The position numbers were made by a program, and so were the translations under genes. Shown in pieces: positions 1 to 8,577 of a DNA stretch of 64,000 bases; positions within the stretch are counted from its first letter, which is position 1, and every line of letters begins with the position of its first letter. The DNA lies in the NCBI GenBank assembly GCA_003612395.1, contig RAYQ01000019.1, positions 41,879 through 105,878 on the forward strand, given 5' to 3'. The notes under the pieces are model-generated. The model was not told where the DNA came from and made no database searches. It saw only the letters and a list, made by a program, of their open reading frames with translations. Source of the stretch: Parablautia intestinalis (GTDB lineage: Bacteria > Bacillota > Clostridia > Lachnospirales > Lachnospiraceae).

Positions 1-1
1 G

Positions 2-1057
2 ACAGGCTGCCTTATGGTTCCAGGCGGCTGCGGCCGAAGGGAAGCAGTTACGGACGAAGAGGCGCAGGAAATGCAGGAGAAAACATACACGGACGGGCAG
101 GGAAGGGAAATGCAGACGGAAACAGAGGTGAAAGCAGGAGCGGAAATAAAAGACAGCCCGGGCGGAGAGATAGAAGGAAACAGCCTTGCAGGGTGGGAAA
201 AGAGTTTACCGGTAGGCCGGACAGAGAAAATGTCAGCCGCAGCAATCCGGGGCATCTGCGTGAGGAAAGAGGGCGAGCCATATTTTGCGGTTTCCTATGA
301 GCCGAGAGAGTATAAAAATTCTTTTGACTGCTGGGCTGTATCAGTGCCCTATCAGTCCATGGTTTCCGTAGACACGGAGGTCATGTATGACTATTTCGAG
401 AAGCTTGCAAATTTAGAACTTAAGGAAGTGGGGGACATAGACAGGGCAGAGGCAGGGGTTGAAGAAGGAAGCCGGGAGATTTTTGCGGCCTTTTATGAGG
501 GGCAGGCGGAAACAGGCGGACAGGCTGAGCCGGATAAAGGACTGATCTATCGTTTTGGCAAAGAGGACGGAGAAGGCAATTATTATGTAGAGGCTGCCGG
601 GGAAATCCGGAAGGTAGAAAAGGCAGCGGCAGATGAGCTTTTTTCATTGAATCCCTATGATTTTGTCCTAAAGGTGGTCAGCGTGGTCAGTGTGGAGACG
701 GTTTCGAAGGTGGAAATAAACACAGGAGAAACGGAATTTGTAATGGAGGCGGGAGAAGGGAAATTTACTTTTAACGGCCGACAGGTGGATGATGGAGAAT
801 TTTATGGGCTGTATACGGAACTAATGAGTGTTTTCATTGAAAAAGAGTTATCGGAGGAGGAAAGAGGAAAGGACAGAGGGGATGCAATTCTCACGCTGAC
901 TTATCACAGAAACAGGGAGGATGCGCCCAAAATTGTGCAGGAGTACTATGCCTATGACGAGGATTACGCATTGGCACGGGTAAACGGCACAGAATTCTTT
1001 CTGGTGAGCAGGGATGCGGTTGGGGAGCTGGAGAGGAAGATTGAGGAGGTTTTTTAG
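2..1057 (+). CDS. DUF4340-like protein, 5' end outside window
   Basis: The reading frame is open from base 2, so the first in-window ATG (14) is probably internal and the N-terminus is missing. The Glu/Gly-rich visible part (about 350 aa) has alternating beta segments with short repeats of the form TEFVMEAGEGKFTFNGRQVD, resembling DUF4340 proteins, which usually follow GldA/GldG-type ABC-2 transporter genes and sit on the outer face of the membrane. Family assignment is by resemblance only. It ends in TAG at 1055-1057 with no obvious terminator; the next genes are much more AT-rich, which suggests a separate insert. Confidence 0.55.
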   Translation, partial: TGCLMVPGGCGRREAVTDEEAQEMQEKTYTDGQGREMQTETEVKAGAEIKDSPGGEIEGNSLAGWEKSLPVGRTEKMSAAAIRGICVRKEGEPYFAVSYEPREYKNSFDCWAVSVPYQSMVSVDTEVMYDYFEKLANLELKEVGDIDRAEAGVEEGSREIFAAFYEGQAETGGQAEPDKGLIYRFGKEDGEGNYYVEAAGEIRKVEKAAADELFSLNPYDFVLKVVSVVSVETVSKVEINTGETEFVMEAGEGKFTFNGRQVDDGEFYGLYTELMSVFIEKELSEEERGKDRGDAILTLTYHRNREDAPKIVQEYYAYDEDYALARVNGTEFFLVSRDAVGELERKIEEVF

Positions 1058-1323
1058 GGCTTTTATGTTTTTTAATAAATATTCTCTTGTTGCAATTGCC
1101 GAGTCAAATTCGTAAAATGATTTGAAACATTATTTTAATTCCAGTGTTATCGAGCGTGAACAAATAAATTGGTGGACTGAAATTATGGGAAAGACTTTTT
1201 GAATCAGAAAGGCAATATTGGGGATTACTGTGATAAATAATGGAATTATTGTGACAAAGTTATATTCTAAGGGTATAATAGGAATGGTACTACGAATATG
1301 TTTGCAGAATGAGGTAATAGGTT

Positions 1324-2586
1324 ATGGATGAGAATATTAAAGAGAATATAGAAAAAATGTTAAATGCCGGCAAAGAGAATGGCAGTATAAATACAACGAC
1401 TATTACACAATTATTGAATGACTTAGGCGAATATTCAGATGAACGATATAATAAAATCATTGAACTGGTTGAGGAAAATCATATTAATTTGGTTGTAGAT
1501 TCAACAGATCAAAAAAGCATAGTCCTCGATTCAAGTAAAATATCTATTGTACCTAAAACATTGAGCGTTGAGGCTATTGTAAAGAAACTTAAATATAAAG
1601 AGATAGATTTAGATACGGAATTTCAGAGAAAACGCAGCTTATGGACTGAAATTGTAAAAAGTCAGCTGATAGAATCCTTGATGATTCAATTACCAATACC
1701 TCCCATGTACTTTGATGCAAGAGATACAAATAAGTGGAAGATTATTGATGGACTGCAAAGATTATGTACTTTAAACGAATTTCTATTAGAACACAAATGG
1801 AGATTGACTAATTTAGAGTATTTAGTAGATTATAATAATTGCAGTATGGATGACCTGCCACGAATTTATCAAAGAAGAATAGAAGAGGGACAATTAGCAT
1901 TCTACTTGATATTACCGGAAACCCCGGAAGGAGTAAAATATAGCTTGTTTAAAAGAATAAATACTCCGGGGTTAAAGTTGGAACCGCAGGAGATAAGACA
2001 TGCTTTATTTCAAGGCAAAGCTACTGAATTATTAAAAGAACTGGCAGAAACAGAACTGTTTCGTAAAGCTACAGGTAATGATGTACAGTCGTCTCGAATG
2101 CAGGACAGAGAAATGGTATTGAGATATCTGGCATTGCATTATCTAGGGGCGAATGAATATAAAAATTGCAGTATTGATGAATATTTAAATAAAGCTATGG
2201 TATTTTTAAATGAACAAGATAATAATTTTATAAAACAATGCAAAGAATTGTATTTTGAGTCTTTAAATTGTATATATCAAATATTTGGGAAATATGCATT
2301 TAGGAGGATTTCTAAACTTAGGCAACAGGATTTAAAACCAATTAATACGGCATTATTTGAAGGATGGCTAAATGGAGTATCGAATTTAAGCTCGGAAGAA
2401 AGAGAACTGCTATTACAAAAAAAAGATGATGTTAAAAATTTATATATTGAAGAATTAGATAAAAAAAGTTCATTTTACAGTGATATAGGTTCAGGGAAAT
2501 ACCGCTCGTTTATCCGTAGAAATGAAACAATTCAGAAAATAATAGAGGAGGTTTTGAATGAAAACAGACAAATTACAATTAACTAA
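1324..2586 (+). CDS. DUF262-domain protein (ParB-like, GmrS-type N-terminal fold)
   Basis: A 420-aa protein with the DUF262 signature: FQRKRSLW at about residues 100-107, then LPIPPMYF and IIDGLQRLCTL with the DGLQR motif at 142-146 (family consensus DGQQR). DUF262 domains occur in GmrSD, SspE, BrxU and other nuclease/NTPase anti-phage proteins, where the motif binds or hydrolyses nucleotide. There is no DUF1524 HNH half, so catalysis, if any, rests on DUF262 or on the partners. The end overlaps the next gene by 29 nt, indicating co-transcription and coupling. The three genes 1324-4435 are strikingly AT-rich (AAA/ATA/TTA codons) compared with the pyr genes, a sign of transfer. Start ATG follows GAGGTAATAGGTT. 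Confidence 0.8.
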   Translation: MDENIKENIEKMLNAGKENGSINTTTITQLLNDLGEYSDERYNKIIELVEENHINLVVDSTDQKSIVLDSSKISIVPKTLSVEAIVKKLKYKEIDLDTEFQRKRSLWTEIVKSQLIESLMIQLPIPPMYFDARDTNKWKIIDGLQRLCTLNEFLLEHKWRLTNLEYLVDYNNCSMDDLPRIYQRRIEEGQLAFYLILPETPEGVKYSLFKRINTPGLKLEPQEIRHALFQGKATELLKELAETELFRKATGNDVQSSRMQDREMVLRYLALHYLGANEYKNCSIDEYLNKAMVFLNEQDNNFIKQCKELYFESLNCIYQIFGKYAFRRISKLRQQDLKPINTALFEGWLNGVSNLSSEERELLLQKKDDVKNLYIEELDKKSSFYSDIGSGKYRSFIRRNETIQKIIEEVLNENRQITIN

Positions 2587-3649
2587 TTTTAAGTGTTTAT
2601 CAAACGTCACATTTGAGTTTGGAAATTTAAATATATTAGCGGGGGCTAATGGCTGTGGAAAATCATCATTAATCCATTCTTTGCTTTTGCTCCGGCAATC
2701 CTATGAACAGTATAGAAATCTTGATATATTATCATTGTATGGAAAATATATTAACCTTGGTTCAGCAAAGGATATATTATATGAACATGCAGGAAAAGGT
2801 GAAGAAATTTCATATTGTATTTTTAATGAAAAAGGAGCAGGAATAGAGTTGGCTTATGAGTATGCTCCTGAAAACCGTATGCTTATGAATGTAAAATCTA
2901 GCGCTAAAAATTTAAAAAATTTTAATATATTCGGTGATACGTTTGAATATTTATCTGCTGATAGAATTATACCGCAAACCGTGTATTCATCAATTAGTCA
3001 AGATAACTTTTTAGGTAATCGCGGTGAAAATTCACTTAATTTTTTAGAAAAGTATGGAGATACATTCAAAGTGGAGAAGGTGTTTCAGGATGATACAAAA
3101 AATGAATATTTATTATATTATGTAAATAAATGGATGGAAAGGATTTTTCATGGATTTCGTTTACAATTATCTCCAATCGCAGAAGCAGATGCTGTCGGAC
3201 TTCGATATGCTGAAAAAAGCAGAGAATGGGTAAGTAACTCATATCGGGCGATTAATGTAGGATTTGGAATAACATATGTACTTCCAATTATTGTTGCACT
3301 ACTAAAGGCGCAAAGGGGTGACTTAATCCTAATTGAAAACCCAGAGGCACATTTGCATCCAAAAGCGCAAAGACTTATAGGGGAGCTATTGGCAAAAGCT
3401 GCAACAACTGGTGCGCAAATTATTGTTGAAACTCATAGCGATCATGTATTAAATGGAGTGCGAATTTCTGCAAAAAATAAGATCATTGCTCCTTCTGATA
3501 TCAAAATGTTTTTCTTTATGAAAGAAGATATTGGCTCAAAGTACCATACGAATATTTATTTACCCCAAATGGATAAGGACGGAAATATTGATATTTGGCC
3601 ATCAGGTTTCTTTGACGAATGGGATAATGCTTTAGCGCTACTCTTTTAG
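2558..3649 (+). CDS. AAA family ATPase with DUF3696 C-terminus
   Basis: A 363-aa SMC/RecF-like ATPase. Walker A GANGCGKSS is at 29-37; the signature-like region NVGFGITYVLPI at 233-244; Walker B DLILIENPEAHLHP at 255-268; the switch His region ETHSDHVLNGVR at 291-302; and a DUF3696-type tail (DIWPSGFFDEW) ends the protein. The ATG has an AGAGGAGG RBS inside the DUF262 gene. ATPases of this type often pair with DUF262, HNH or reverse-transcriptase genes in anti-phage islands. Here it is the middle gene of a tight three-gene set. Its partner role (for example sensing phage and licensing DUF262 activity) is inference. Confidence 0.85.
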   Translation: MKTDKLQLTNFKCLSNVTFEFGNLNILAGANGCGKSSLIHSLLLLRQSYEQYRNLDILSLYGKYINLGSAKDILYEHAGKGEEISYCIFNEKGAGIELAYEYAPENRMLMNVKSSAKNLKNFNIFGDTFEYLSADRIIPQTVYSSISQDNFLGNRGENSLNFLEKYGDTFKVEKVFQDDTKNEYLLYYVNKWMERIFHGFRLQLSPIAEADAVGLRYAEKSREWVSNSYRAINVGFGITYVLPIIVALLKAQRGDLILIENPEAHLHPKAQRLIGELLAKAATTGAQIIVETHSDHVLNGVRISAKNKIIAPSDIKMFFFMKEDIGSKYHTNIYLPQMDKDGNIDIWPSGFFDEWDNALALLF

Positions 3650-3685
3650 ATAATATGAAGTCATTTTATAACGGGAGATAAGTAG

Positions 3686-4435
3686 ATGGAGATAATTTTT
3701 AATGATATTGCTACTCACTACCAATTTAAAGATAAGTATGATGCAATAGAAAAAATGAAGATAGGAATTGAAGCACTATTATATCTTCGTAAACGTGATG
3801 CTTCTTTTAAAATATGTTCTGGAGAAAAGTTAACCGGTTTGGAAATTGCACCTGGATATTATTTCCCTCAAATTTTCAATGAGAGTAATCATGTGTTGAA
3901 TCCAAATTATAAGACGGCAATAAAGATATTTTTTGTAAATTTTAATAGCATAAATTGTGAAAAAGAAAAATTTATTTTTGAAGGAATAGAATCCGGACAA
4001 TGCGGATTAGCATATAAAATAAATGGGACAGTATTTAGTTTAGAGACAAATGATTCTTTTACAAAACAAAAGATTTCTGGCAAATACACTCCAGACGGAA
4101 AAAAATGTGAAACAGTAGAAATAGATAATATTTCTGAAAAAAAGCATGTAGATATACACTGGATTAAATTGGGAACAAAAATATATGAAGCAAATCCTAA
4201 ACATAAAGCTAATTTTGGTTGGGGAAGTCCAATGGACTTAAATGATAATGAAGCACAGTATGTTTTAGACAGATCTGTTATAGCTGGAGACGAGGATAAA
4301 CATTTGATTGCAATGTATCAAAATATCTATTACTCGTTTAGATGTCATTGGAAAAATTATTATCATGGTTATCAAGATAATTCGATGCCAGAAAATATGA
4401 AGCGCAGGCTTACTAATATTCCACCTATTACATAA
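3686..4435 (+). CDS. Hypothetical protein, third gene of DUF262-ATPase cassette
   Basis: A 249-aa soluble protein preceded by a good RBS (CGGGAGA about 10 nt before the ATG), 36 nt after the ATPase gene and with the same AT-rich codon use. I recognise no domain. There is no signal peptide or membrane segment. The C-terminal half is rich in aromatic residues and His (HWIKLGTK, FGWGSPMDLND, FRCHWKNYYHGYQ). Position suggests an effector or specificity subunit of the same system; this is inference. An alternative is an unrelated passenger. Confidence 0.65.
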   Translation: MEIIFNDIATHYQFKDKYDAIEKMKIGIEALLYLRKRDASFKICSGEKLTGLEIAPGYYFPQIFNESNHVLNPNYKTAIKIFFVNFNSINCEKEKFIFEGIESGQCGLAYKINGTVFSLETNDSFTKQKISGKYTPDGKKCETVEIDNISEKKHVDIHWIKLGTKIYEANPKHKANFGWGSPMDLNDNEAQYVLDRSVIAGDEDKHLIAMYQNIYYSFRCHWKNYYHGYQDNSMPENMKRRLTNIPPIT

Positions 4436-4533
4436 GAATTTAAAAATAAAAAAATTTTTTAGACTTACCATGACACAAGCCAATATGCAATGATTAGGTT
4501 AATTCAGATTTATGAAAGGCATGGGAAAATGCG

Positions 4534-5895
4534 ATGGAAGAATCTATACTTTATATAAAAAACGGCACAATAATAGACCCCAAAGAAAATCGTCCATATA
4601 AGGCCGATCTGCAGATTGAGAATGGAAGGATCAGCAGGATTATCCGTAAGGAAGGGGAGCATTTTAAGATTTCAGCGGATGCTCTGGCACTTGCAGAGGG
4701 GAAAGACAGCCTGTCGGCAGTCAGGCAGGATAACGCAGCCCTTGCGGAGGGAAAGGTAATAGATGCGCAGGGGCTTATGATCGCGCCCGGCCTTGCAGAT
4801 ACCCATGTACATTTCAGAGACCCGGGGTTTACCTACAAAGAAGATATTTACACCGGGGCCGCAGCGGCAGCGAAAGGGGGCTTTACACAGATTGTGCTTA
4901 TGGCAAACACAAAGCCCTGTGTGGACAATGAGGACACCCTCTCTTATGTGCTGGCCAAAGGGAAAGAGACGGGCATCCATATAGCCTCCTGTGTGAATGT
5001 GACGAAAGGAATGGCAGGAAAAGAACTGACAGATATGGAGAGACTCTCAGAGCGCGGGGCGGCGGGATTTACGGATGACGGCATCCCGCTTCTTAATGAA
5101 GAACTGGTAAGGGAAGCCATGGAGAGGGCAAAAAAGCTGCATAAGCCCATCAGCTTTCATGAGGAGAACCCTGCTTTTATTGTCAATAATGGTATTAACA
5201 GGGGCAGGGCATCGGCGTTTTATCATATTGGCGGTTCCCCCGGGGAGGCGGAAACGGACCTGGTAAAAAGAGATTTGGAGCTTGCGCTTTTGACAGGAGC
5301 GGATGTGGTAATCCAGCATATCAGTACAAAAGAGGCTGTGGAGCTGGTGCGCCGGGCCAAAGAGAAGGGAGCCAGTGTGCACGCTGAGGCCACGCCCCAT
5401 CATTTTACCCTGACAGAGGAAGCGGCGATTGAAAAGGGAACATTGGCCAAAATGAATCCGCCTCTTCGGGAGGAAGCGGACAGGCTGGCTATTATAAAAG
5501 GATTAAAGGACGGCACCATTGACTTGATTGCCACGGACCATGCACCCCACAGCAGAGAGGAAAAGGACAGGCCCGTTACCGAAGCGCCGAGCGGAATTAT
5601 CGGACTTGAAACAGCGCTTTCCTTAGGAATCAGGGAGCTGGTGGAAAAAGGACATTTGACCTGGCCGGAGCTGATTGAGAGAATGAGCACATCGCCCTGC
5701 CGGCTATACGGCCTGGAGGGAGGCAGGGTAGAGGAGAAAGCAGCAGCGGATCTGGTTTTGTTTCATCCGCAGGAAAGATGGACAGTGTCAGAGTTCACAT
5801 CCAAATCTTCTAATTCTCCTTTTATCGGGGAAAGCCTTCCGGGGGTGGTTTATTATACTATCTGCGGGGGAAGGATTGTATATAAGAAAGCCTGA
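4534..5895 (+). CDS. pyrC: Dihydroorotase
   Basis: A 453-aa type I dihydroorotase, interconverting carbamoyl-aspartate and dihydroorotate in pyrimidine synthesis. The metal-binding DTHVHFRDPG is at about 89-98 (HxH 91/93), with ATPHHF and the catalytic-Asp segment ATDHAPH downstream. It is about 25-30 aa longer than usual because of an insertion at about 41-74 between the first beta sheet and VIDAQGLMIAPG; the insert carries the imperfect repeat LALAEGK (51-57) / AALAEGK (68-74). pyrK and pyrD follow after an HNH insert. No strong RBS precedes the ATG, perhaps because the upstream cassette replaced the original leader. Confidence 0.95.
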   Translation: MEESILYIKNGTIIDPKENRPYKADLQIENGRISRIIRKEGEHFKISADALALAEGKDSLSAVRQDNAALAEGKVIDAQGLMIAPGLADTHVHFRDPGFTYKEDIYTGAAAAAKGGFTQIVLMANTKPCVDNEDTLSYVLAKGKETGIHIASCVNVTKGMAGKELTDMERLSERGAAGFTDDGIPLLNEELVREAMERAKKLHKPISFHEENPAFIVNNGINRGRASAFYHIGGSPGEAETDLVKRDLELALLTGADVVIQHISTKEAVELVRRAKEKGASVHAEATPHHFTLTEEAAIEKGTLAKMNPPLREEADRLAIIKGLKDGTIDLIATDHAPHSREEKDRPVTEAPSGIIGLETALSLGIRELVEKGHLTWPELIERMSTSPCRLYGLEGGRVEEKAAADLVLFHPQERWTVSEFTSKSSNSPFIGESLPGVVYYTICGGRIVYKKA

Positions 5896-5986
5896 AATTT
5901 GAGTGGGAACCCGCTGGCAATAGTATCGCTTTGCGCATCCGGTGCCGGAGGCCGGCCAAAATGTGCAAAAAATAAGGAGGAGCAGG

Positions 5987-6061
5987 TTGGAACAGCTGTA
6001 TATAACGAATTTAACCATTAAAAAGGTCAGACATTTAAAGGACATTTTCATTTATTGGTAG
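5987..6061 (+). pseudogene. N-terminal remnant of a Septu/PtuA-like AAA ATPase
   Basis: A TTG codon six bases after a perfect AAGGAGG (5974-5980) opens a 24-codon frame ending in TAG. Its peptide contains YITNLTIKKVRHLKDIFI, the typical first beta-strand pattern of SMC-like defence ATPases (hydrophobic strand, then V-R-H-L-K-D-I), which should run on into a Walker A that is absent. The HNH gene directly downstream is of the kind that pairs with such ATPases. I infer that almost the whole ATPase gene was deleted, leaving start signals and the first strand. Confidence 0.6.
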
Positions 6062-6064
6062 CAG

Positions 6065-6087
6065 TATCGCAAGCAAAGCTTGCGATA
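6065..6087 (+). repeat. Perfect 10-bp inverted repeat, AAA loop, at deletion junction
   Basis: TATCGCAAGC (6065-6074) pairs exactly with GCTTGCGATA (6078-6087) around AAA. It lies precisely between the ATPase remnant and the HNH gene. Hairpins with a GC-AAA-GC tip recur at 14666-14712 and about 23728-23746, so it may be a mobile hairpin repeat that marks the deletion. Confidence 0.7.
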
Positions 6088-6108
6088 TGCAGGGGGTATA
6101 GATATGAT

Positions 6109-6699
6109 ATGCCGGATGTAATTGAAAGGCTGGAAAAGGATTTTAACAATAAGTGTTATATCTGCGAAATGAAAGAGTTACAGAATCCAAACGTAGAGCA
6201 CTTATTACCACACAAAAACGGAAAGTATCCGGAAAGAAAATTTGACTGGGAGAATCTTTTCTGGTCATGCGGACACTGTAACGGAATTAAGAAAAACAGC
6301 AAGTATGACGAGGGGATTATAGATTGTTGCAAACAGGATCCTGAAAAATATTTACACTTTCGGCTAAAAGGGAACGAAGTTGTTATTGAAACGGAAGATG
6401 CGGAGGATATGCTTCAAAAAAGGGCAGCGTTACTGGTAACAGAAACTTTTTCGATGAAAAATACCGGTATGCGGACTTATACAAGCGATGAGGGGCTAAA
6501 GCTGTTACAGAGAGAAATGAATGTTTTATATAAGCAGCTTGAAAAAATACATAAGAAACCTGCTTCTAAAATGACGATGATAACGATCCACAGTTTATTG
6601 AGACGTGAGTCGGCCTTTGCATCGTTTAAAAGGTGTTATGTGCGTGACCATGTTATGGAATATCCGGAATTGCAGAAATATGTAGAAGTGAATGAGTAA
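6109..6699 (+). CDS. HNH endonuclease, PtuB-like
   Basis: The frame is open from 6055, but the first credible ATG is 6109 (MPDVIERLEKDFNNK), after AGGGGGT. Zinc/HNH features: KCYICE, then VEHLLPH, then the WENLFWSCGHCNGIK segment, with a CxxC-CxxC zinc pair and the catalytic His in the EHLLPH strand. The C-terminal AFASFKRCYVRDH is a family hallmark. Homologues I recall usually have about 20 more N-terminal residues, so the deletion that removed the ATPase probably also trimmed this gene. In Septu (and some retrons) the ATPase PtuA and HNH PtuB act together; here the nuclease stands alone, inserted between pyrC and pyrK. Activity is uncertain. Confidence 0.75.
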   Translation: MPDVIERLEKDFNNKCYICEMKELQNPNVEHLLPHKNGKYPERKFDWENLFWSCGHCNGIKKNSKYDEGIIDCCKQDPEKYLHFRLKGNEVVIETEDAEDMLQKRAALLVTETFSMKNTGMRTYTSDEGLKLLQREMNVLYKQLEKIHKKPASKMTMITIHSLLRRESAFASFKRCYVRDHVMEYPELQKYVEVNE

Positions 6700-6749
6700 A
6701 GAAAAGGGAGCAGAATATCAAAAAACTGCATTAAAATAGGGAGGCAGGT

Positions 6750-7529
6750 ATGAAGCAAAAGGTAAGAGCAAAGGTTTTATCCCAGAAAAAGCTTACGGAC
6801 GGTATTTATGATATGTGGCTGTCCACAGAGCTTGCAGGCAGAGCAGGGGCGGGACAGTTTATCGGCATTTATACGGGTCATGAAGCGCATCTGCTGCCGC
6901 GCCCTGTCAGTATTTGTGAGGCGGATAAGGATGGGGAAGCGCTCCGGGTGGTATACAGGATAGCGGGCAGAGGAACGGAAATTTTTTCCGGATGGAAACC
7001 GGGAGATGAGGTGCAAATATTAGGTATTCTCGGAAACGGCTATTCCATAGAGGCAGGATGCGGAAAACAGACAGTGCTCATGGGAGGGGGAATTGGGATT
7101 CCTCCCATGTTGCAGCTTGCAAAAGAGCTTTGCATGGCAGGTACGAAACCGGTTGTTGTTTTGGGATACCGGAATAATCAGCTTTTCTTAAAGGAAGAAT
7201 TTGAACCGTACGCCGGGGTGTATGTTGCCACAGAGGACGGAAGTGCGGGAACAAAGGGCAATGTGCTTACGGTGATGGAGAAAGAGCAGCTAAAGGCGGA
7301 TGTGATTATGGCCTGCGGCCCTATGCCCATGCTCCGGGCAATTAAAAACTATGCCGGGGAAAAACACATAGAGGCATATATTTCACTGGAGGAAAGAATG
7401 GCCTGCGGCGTGGGAGCGTGTCTTGGCTGCGTGTGTAAAACGGTTCATAAGGATGGGCATTCTCATGTGAACAATGCCCGCATTTGTACGGACGGGCCGG
7501 TTTTTGATGCCAGGGAGGTGGAAATCTGA
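6750..7529 (+). CDS. pyrK: Dihydroorotate dehydrogenase B, electron transfer subunit
   Basis: A 259-aa FAD/2Fe-2S protein that passes electrons from dihydroorotate (via PyrD) to NAD+. The FAD-binding RPVSICEA lies at about 51-58, a Gly-rich NAD site MGGGIGIPPM at about 110, and the 2Fe-2S ligands at C219, C224, C227 and C246. Length is normal. The RBS GGGAGGCAGG precedes the ATG, and the stop overlaps the pyrD start (TGATG), so the two subunits are translationally coupled. With pyrC this forms a pyr cluster broken by the HNH insert. Confidence 0.97.
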   Translation: MKQKVRAKVLSQKKLTDGIYDMWLSTELAGRAGAGQFIGIYTGHEAHLLPRPVSICEADKDGEALRVVYRIAGRGTEIFSGWKPGDEVQILGILGNGYSIEAGCGKQTVLMGGGIGIPPMLQLAKELCMAGTKPVVVLGYRNNQLFLKEEFEPYAGVYVATEDGSAGTKGNVLTVMEKEQLKADVIMACGPMPMLRAIKNYAGEKHIEAYISLEERMACGVGACLGCVCKTVHKDGHSHVNNARICTDGPVFDAREVEI

Positions 7530-8434
7530 TGAATACAAAAGTGACGATTGCCGGTGTGGAATTCAAAAATCCGGTTATGACTGCTTCCGGAACCTTTGGA
7601 TCCGGCATGGAATACGGTGATTTTGTGGATTTAAACAGGTTAGGTGCGGTGGTGACCAAGGGAGTTGCGAGCGTGCCATGGCCCGGGAATCCGGTGCCCC
7701 GGGTGGCGGAAACCTATGGGGGAATGTTAAATGCCATAGGACTGCAGAATCCGGGCGTTGATGTGTTTGTGGAAAGAGATCTTCCTTTTTTGCAGCAGTT
7801 TGATACAAAAGTGATCGTGAATGTGTGCGGAAAGAGTGTGGAGGATTATCTTGCGGTGGTGGAACGACTTGGAGATACGGCTGTGGATATGCTGGAAATC
7901 AATGTGTCCTGTCCTAATGTGAAAGAGGGTGCCATTGCCTTTGGACAAAAGGCAGACAGTCTGTATGATATTACCTCCCAAATTAAGGCGAAGGCAAAAC
8001 AGCCAATTATTATGAAGCTAAGCCCGAATGTGACGGATATTGCGGAGATGGCCAGGGCAGCCGAGGCAGCAGGCGCAGATGCCATCTCTCTAATCAATAC
8101 CCTGACCGGCATGAAAATCGACATTCACAAAAGGAGCTTTGTACTGGCAAATAAGACGGGCGGCTTATCCGGTCCCGCTATTAAGCCTGTGGCGGTGCGG
8201 ATGGTATATCAGGCGTCCCATGCGGTAAACATTCCGGTAATTGGAATGGGCGGAATTGCCTGCGCGGAAGATGCCATTGAATTTTTGCTGGCAGGCGCTA
8301 ATGCTGTAGCGGTAGGGGCCATGAATTTTGTGAATCCGCGCGCAACGGTGGAAGTGGTGGAAGGAATAGAGGCTTACATGCAGCAGTACAAAGTCGGGGA
8401 CATAAAGGAACTGATTGGCGCGGTGGGGGAGTAA
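7529..8434 (+). CDS. pyrD: Dihydroorotate dehydrogenase B, catalytic subunit
   Basis: A 301-aa class 1B FMN-dependent dehydrogenase (PyrDB). The catalytic Cys is C128 in NVSCPNVKEG, as expected for class 1 (class 2 uses Ser). The FMN-binding glycines occur in GMGGIACAEDA near 240. It works as a heterotetramer with the adjacent PyrK. The ATG overlaps the pyrK stop. No clear terminator follows; 8435-8528 holds no gene. Confidence 0.97.
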   Translation: MNTKVTIAGVEFKNPVMTASGTFGSGMEYGDFVDLNRLGAVVTKGVASVPWPGNPVPRVAETYGGMLNAIGLQNPGVDVFVERDLPFLQQFDTKVIVNVCGKSVEDYLAVVERLGDTAVDMLEINVSCPNVKEGAIAFGQKADSLYDITSQIKAKAKQPIIMKLSPNVTDIAEMARAAEAAGADAISLINTLTGMKIDIHKRSFVLANKTGGLSGPAIKPVAVRMVYQASHAVNIPVIGMGGIACAEDAIEFLLAGANAVAVGAMNFVNPRATVEVVEGIEAYMQQYKVGDIKELIGAVGE

Positions 8435-8528
8435 GCCCGCCGGTACTCTAAAAATACTGTCTATGCCGTACTTTGTCTTCAAAAATGATTTTTGGTTTCA
8501 GCCTGTTTCCTTATAAAAGGTATACTTT

Positions 8529-8572
8529 ACCTCCCTGAGTCATACATTAAGATAAGTAGACTTCAGGGAGGT
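8529..8572 (+). promoter_or_regulatory. RBS-sequestering hairpin before the SPOCS gene
   Basis: ACCTCCCTGA (8529-8538) is the exact reverse complement of TCAGGGAGGT (8563-8572), with a 24-nt loop. The second arm is the Shine-Dalgarno of the gene starting at 8578. If the leader is transcribed from upstream, the RBS would be hidden; transcription starting within the loop would leave it free. This could prevent vegetative read-through translation of a sporulation gene. Confidence 0.6.
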
Positions 8573-8577
8573 TTTTG

